A stretch of DNA of 60,000 nt from assembly GCA_037447655.1 (NCBI GenBank), contig JBBHKE010001100.1, positions 126,001 through 186,000 on the forward strand. Direction: 5' to 3'. Numbering within the stretch: the stretch's first letter is position 1; each line of letters starts with the position of its first letter. The DNA is from Zygnema cylindricum. Lineage: Eukaryota > Streptophyta > Zygnematophyceae > Zygnematales > Zygnemataceae. This document shows positions 55,701 through 60,000 of the stretch, piece by piece. Both the position numbers and the translations under genes were made by a program. The notes below the pieces were generated by a model. The model saw only the letters and a program-made list of their open reading frames with translations, was not told the DNA's origin and made no database searches.

Positions 55701-58700
55701 TTTAAAAAAACAAGCTCGAATCCCGCACACCATGAATCGTTATTAGAGTAAAAAAATCAGTCACGTGGGGTTTATAATAGAGTCATTAACTCTGATTCAG
55801 ATCCGCATGACGTAGCTGCTTTGAACCGTTCAGAAATTACCGTTAAGAAAAAACAAATTAGTATTGCATAAGTGTTATTAAAGCTATTTTGTGGTCAGAG
55901 GACAAAAAACCCAGCACCAAATTAGAGTTATTAACGCAACGAAAGAAAATAAAACGAAACGATGAAACAGCGGTGAAACTTTAGAAACGATTCACGATGT
56001 ATCTGCATTCCAGCAACATTTTCCAAATTGAATGGATGAAATTTGCCTATCCGTCTCACCTTCCGGCAAAAAGCACAATCCTTTGCCTCTGATTCTTATT
56101 CTGTCGATGTTTAAGAGCCAATTGTGCTACCTGCACTCCTGAAACAAGGTTTGTCTCCCCAGCAACCTCAACACCTGCACATAGCACATAGAACTTCCGC
56201 TCCGTCAAAACCATGCCCAATGTTTTATCATGAATAATGAGGCATAAACAGGAGTTTCTTTTGAAGACATTGAACACTGCAACCATTCTTCTACCAGAAC
56301 TCATTTATAAGATCAGCCTTCAAGGTCCAGGTGGACACAGAAACCTGAGACGCATCGTGTGAAGCCACTAATTCATAGTTGCAAAATTCTAACATCTCCA
56401 TCAAGACTTGAACTAAGACTACAACATCATTGAAAATTGTGAAAATGAATAGCAACACGTCTACTTTCAGAAGAATAATATCTGAATATAACAACACTCA
56501 ATCACTCTCCACTATACTCACACAAACATATCATGGCTGATAACATCAAACACGAGACTCCTCAAGGGGCTGCTGCAGCCTTGTACAACTCTTGACACTA
56601 AAATACACTCAAGAGCCATCGAAAGCTATGTTTCACATCCTACACTTAGCCTATATTCTGAAGGTCAAATCTCACAGCTGATAAAATGCATGGACTTTCA
56701 TCCTGGTCTGTGACAGTTTTCGCTCCATAATGTAGACAAAAATCACAACAATGGCACGCTTACATCAAAAACATTCACTACTGAGCACAATACGCATCCA
56801 ATGCCCAGTTGTTAAGAGTTAGAGGAAAATTCTGGTACTTGTTGCAATGCCATAGAAATTCACAGTTTTCAACTGTAATGCCCCAATATAAATCAACAAG
56901 GAAGAATGTGCTGCGCAGACAAAAAATTAATGCCACTGGGCAAAAGAGATCAACGCCCAGGCATAACACATTTTCCCGCACAAAAATTCAATGCAACTTT
57001 TGACGAATAAAAGAAACCAGTTTCCTCTCCTGTTATCCAACACCAAATAACCAAACTAACCCAAGTTGGACATCAGTTGTACGTTTTGTTATTCCTGTAG
57101 CTCTAAATCAAAAACAGGCAACAGGCAAACAGGCAAACAGGCAAACAGGCAAACAGGCAAACAGGCAAACGGGCAAATTTTTTACTGCGGCAATAGTATC
57201 TATTTTAGAGTGTATGCAAGAGTAATGAGGACTAGGGACTGAGCAAAGAAGCCAACGTCTTTAAATAACTCGTTGGTTCAAATGTTGCAAATTGCCAACT
57301 CAAACATGAGCTTGATTCAAAAATACTTAATTTTAGGAACAAGACAAAAAAAAAAAAAACGTTGGAAAGGACAGAAAAAACACACCATGCATTGATGACA
57401 ATATCTTGCCAAGGTCTGCAGTAGGCGTGACCAGAACCCTAACTCCTTTTCCAGCCATAGTCAGGACACCAACCGTGTTCTCCGGATTTGACTGTTGAAC
57501 AAAACCACATACACAAAAACAGAACAAAAATTAGACAAATAAAAAACAACAAGATGAGAAAGAAAAGTTGTTCAGCACATGTTCAGTACATGGGGAAAAA
57601 AAAAGGTATTCGTCCATAATGTAGACAGTCATATTGACAGGTTAAAATATGGACGACACAACTGACAACCAGACCCATCCTATGAAAAATAAATGAATAA
57701 AATGAAAATGCAATAAAACATTCATTTCCTCACCCAAAAGGTGCAAACGATCAAACCAAGATTCGGAAGGCAGTAATTGCAGTTAGACTACTAATGCTAA
57801 TAAAGTAGCTCAAGAATGAATCAAAAAGTAGAATGATCCATTACTAATCACGAGTATCCCCCATCGATGAACATGACGAGAAAAACCAAACAACCAGAGC
57901 GTAAACGATAATAAACGTTGCCGAGACCAAAAAATTTGGTGTTTACACACTATTAATGAAGTTTAGGGTATCTTCTTGTCTGTCATGGACAAACCAAAAC
58001 ACACTTCCACAATGCAGAAAATAAAACACCTCACCCAAAAGGTGCAAACGATCAAACCAAGATTCGAAAGGCAGTAATTGCAGTTAGACTACCAATGCTA
58101 ATAAAGTAGCTCAAGAATGAATCAAAAAGAAGAATGAATCAAAAAGTAAAATGATCCATTACTAATCACGAGTATCCCCCATCATTGAACATGACGAGAA
58201 AAAACAAAAAACTAGAGCGTAAACGATAATAAACGTTGCCGAGACCAAATTTTTTGGTGTTTACACACTCTTAATGAAGTTTAGGGTATCTTCTTGTCTG
58301 TCATGGACATACCAAAACAGACTTCCACAATGCAGAAAATAAAACAGCGAATATGCATGAAACAAATGCATTATAACAACCATCACATCAATACCGACAT
58401 TCAAGTCAACTACAATGTTCACTAACTACACTTAGAAAAACATGGACTTTAATTTTATCTTCAAAATTAAAATTAATCTTTGTCCAGATAAACTTTACTT
58501 GTGTTTTGGCGCCACAAATAAGGTTGACAGCATCTGCCTGTGCTTGGAATCGAGAAGGCGGATAATCTCCATTTCGCATCCATTCTGAATTGTCCACACA
58601 AATAACTGTTGCCTGAATTTCACGCAGACGAAGAATTCAAACGTACAGTAAAATCAAGAGGAATACACGAAAGAGAAAAAGACAGAGAGCAACCTCCAAA

Positions 58701-59020
58701 TATATCTTGGTGAATTTTACCTTTTACACATCTGGAAAAAAAATTGGTGAAAATTGCGGATCAGGGTATATAGGACAGAATGGAAAAAAAAAGCGGAATC
58801 AAGTCGAGTATGCCATAACTTCTACGAAAAACCGACCGAATTAGAAAACACGTAATAAAAGAAAAGAAACAAAAGAATTAGAAAAAATGAAAAAAAATAA
58901 CCAAGGCGCGGAGAAAAGTTGACCAGAAGAACGACAGAAGATAAATATCACAAGAGACAAACAGAAGATAGAAACGATAGCACTTTCTCGTCTTGAAAAT
59001 AAGCATACCTCCAACACCAT
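49754..59020 (-). CDS. RPN10: RPN10, 26S proteasome ubiquitin receptor subunit
   Basis: Exons in transcript order: 59020-59009, 58612-58499, 57491-57386, 56174-56060, 53783-53574, 53072-52667, 52117-51985, 50649-50537, 49846-49763, GT-AG introns, at least 431 residues. RPN10 (PSMD4) sits at the base-lid junction of the 26S proteasome and binds ubiquitin chains. Seen: N-terminal VWA domain (1-190) with [72 protein letters not shown] and [18 protein letters not shown]; an Ala-rich linker (about 201-217); then three ubiquitin-interacting motifs: [12 protein letters not shown] (about 230-241), [13 protein letters not shown] (324-336) and SELALALQMSM (361-371); and [18 protein letters not shown] near the end. 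The first coding exon is only 12 nt (MVLE, good ATG context), supported by the GAG|GTATGC donor. The 3' end is open: reading on from 49763 gives VR and a TAG at 49754-49756, or a small last exon may lie further downstream. Confidence 0.95.
53784..56059 (-). other. RPN10 intron 4
   Basis: A 2276-bp intron. It contains the family E MITE at 55725-56001 and otherwise AT-rich sequence. Confidence 0.8.
55725..56001. mobile_element. TA-type MITE, family E (about 277 bp), in RPN10 intron 4
   Basis: Left end GCACACCATGAATCGTTATT, right end GAAACGATTCACGATGTA. Internal CTATTTTGTGGTCAGAGGAC block matches the copy in CASP intron 10 (26201-26409). Confidence 0.75.
57112..57177. repeat. 8-bp tandem repeat (CAGGCAAA)n
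   Basis: Six to seven perfect CAGGCAAA units, the last with CGGGCAAA, in RPN10 intron 3. Confidence 0.95.
57728..58346. repeat. Direct tandem duplication of about 300 bp in RPN10 intron 2
   Basis: Copy 1 57728-58028 and copy 2 58029-58346 both start CCTCACCCAAAAGGTGCAAA and end CACAATGCAGAAAATAAAAC. They differ by a few substitutions and by an extra repeat of GAATGAATCAAAAAG in copy 2 (about 58112-58150). Confidence 0.95.
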
Positions 59021-59350
59021 CTTTGATGGTCAAGAAAGGAGAAATTAATCGAGTGAATATCTCAAAAACACTAATGATTTTTGATTGAAACGAGGAGAGA
59101 GATAAGCGAGGAATGGTTGGACAGCTGCTTTGAATGAAGCTATGCAATTCTTCTGTGATGAATGTCTGCCGTGCTAAAGGTGCAAGACCGATTTGCTTCG
59201 GCAGTTGGAGAGTTCCGCTTTCGCATCGATCAGTCCCGTCCGCTAATCGATACGATCATGTGAAGAAAATCAATTCCGTAACTGGTACGAGAGTATCGTA
59301 GCGATAATTCGCGGTTGGCGGTTGATATTGAAATCGATCTGCTTCGGCAG
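59021..59350 (-). promoter_or_regulatory. RPN10 5' flank
   Basis: Upstream of the RPN10 ATG. Direct repeats of GATTTGCTTCGGCAGTTG (about 59192) and GATCTGCTTCGGCAGTTG (about 59336) lie 144 bp apart. No TATA box is evident. In plants proteasome genes share a PRCE element, but no clear match was recognised here. Confidence 0.3.
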
Positions 59351-59354
59351 TTGT

Positions 59355-59575
59355 GGAGAGCAGAGGTCGCAAACGGTCAACCGAAACCGTGACCGACCGT
59401 TAACCGACCGCCCGCGCCGGATCCGGAACGGATTCGGTTGCCAAATTTTGGGGGTCGGGCGGTTACGGTCGGTTGACTCACGCTCCAAAATTGTTAACCG
59501 CTAACCGACCGTCGTTTACGAAAAAAAAATTAACCGAATCTTGATTTTTCGCGACTAACCGTGCCCGCCCGTAAC
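59355..59575. repeat. Cluster of CGGTCGGT/ACCGACCG motifs, possible transposon end
   Basis: GC-rich segment with ACCGACCG or its complement about six times and an inverted arrangement (GACCGTTAACCGACCGCCCG against GGGCGGTTACGGTCGGTTG). Such motifs are typical of subterminal regions of Ac-like hAT elements, but no complete terminal repeat pair was found. Confidence 0.4.
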
Positions 59576-59625
59576 CTAAAAAGTACAAAATTAATCAATG
59601 TACGACGGAATAAGCCAATAACTAC

Positions 59626-60000
59626 GATTTGTCGCGTTCCTGAGATTTGCGAAATGGATAGTGTACTACACCGCCAATCGCTATTAGAGTCAAGGATTAA
59701 ATAGCGTCAAAAATTTTTTAGCGTTATTGATTTTAATTTAGTACCTGAGACGTGGCAGATTATGGTCCACGTCCTCAAATAGCGTTATTGATTCTATTTC
59801 ACGTTTTGGCGTCAAAATTTAGGGGCACTGAATTAGCGTTATATACTCTAATAGCGATTGGCGGTGTACTGTGTCAGATTTGCGACGCTTAGTCGCGTTG
59901 CCTAAGATTTGCGAAATGAATATTTACTACCGTGTCAGATTTGAGACGCTTTGTCGCGTTCCCTAAGATTTTCGAAATGAATAGTGTACTATCGTGTCAG
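59626..60000. repeat. 61-62 bp tandem repeat running off the right edge, interrupted by a MITE
   Basis: Unit starts TGTCAGATTTG, then GACGCTT, GTCGCGTTCC, AAGATTTGCGAAATGAATA and ACTA; unit starts at 59872, 59933 and 59995, with a partial unit at 59626-59668 before the MITE. The array continues beyond the window. Confidence 0.85.
59667..59868. mobile_element. TA-flanked MITE, family D (202 bp), inserted in the tandem repeat
   Basis: Starts TACACCGCCAATCGCTATTA, ends AATAGCGATTGGCGGTGTA, core GGCAGATTATGGTCCACGT. Neighbouring uninterrupted repeat units read GTAC-TA-TCGTGTCAG where this one reads GTAC-TA-element-TA-CTGTGTCAG, so the insertion duplicated TA. Confidence 0.92.

Noticed and set aside
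57112-57177. CRISPR-like array
   Set aside because: The 8-bp CAGGCAAA units are contiguous with no spacers, in a eukaryotic intron; it is a simple tandem repeat.

Overview
The window is nuclear DNA of a eukaryote, most likely a streptophyte (charophyte green alga or other non-vascular plant lineage). This is inferred from four things seen here: a farnesylation-type DnaJ of the plant ANJ1/AtJ2/AtJ3 kind ending in CAQQ; a plant-pattern Golgi CASP golgin; a plant-pattern RPN10 with three ubiquitin-interacting motifs; and a U1 snRNA gene with a plant-type upstream sequence element. Genes are split by many GT-AG introns, intergenic DNA is AT-rich, and transposon remnants are dense. Degenerate TTTAGGG-like telomere motifs also fit. 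The species cannot be fixed from sequence alone.

Layout: 1-1128, 3' part of a fasciclin-like (FAS1) cell-surface protein gene, + strand. 1129-16757, a gene-poor, transposon-rich stretch with a 5'-truncated non-LTR retrotransposon ORF (2591-3654, - strand), PIF/Harbinger-like MITEs and many TA-flanked MITEs. 16758-27307, an 11-exon CASP golgin gene, + strand. 27308-32996, gene-poor with a GA-rich block, a foldback of 11-bp repeats and a GC-rich island carrying a perfect heat-shock element. 32997-35980, a 7-exon DnaJ/HSP40 type A gene, + strand. 36-48 kb, a second transposon-rich stretch that holds a complete U1 snRNA gene (39398-39558), two near-identical hAT-type non-autonomous elements in inverted orientation, and nested MITEs. 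49754-59020, RPN10 on the - strand with at least nine exons. The right edge enters a 61-62 bp tandem repeat interrupted by a MITE.

The genes are unrelated housekeeping genes, not a pathway cluster: cell wall/adhesion, Golgi tethering, chaperone, splicing RNA and proteasome receptor. The strongest unexpected signal is the mobile-element landscape. One large MITE group shares a terminal inverted repeat beginning TACACCGCGAATCG, comes in several internal sequence families, repeatedly sits head-to-head with itself across 3-13 bp CTG/CAGTAC spacers, and lies in introns of CASP and RPN10. The window itself supplies occupied/empty-site comparisons that show a TA target duplication for this group, a TTA duplication for a nested Harbinger-like element, and an exact 8-bp duplication for a hAT-type element. 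No transposase gene for any of them is visible here.
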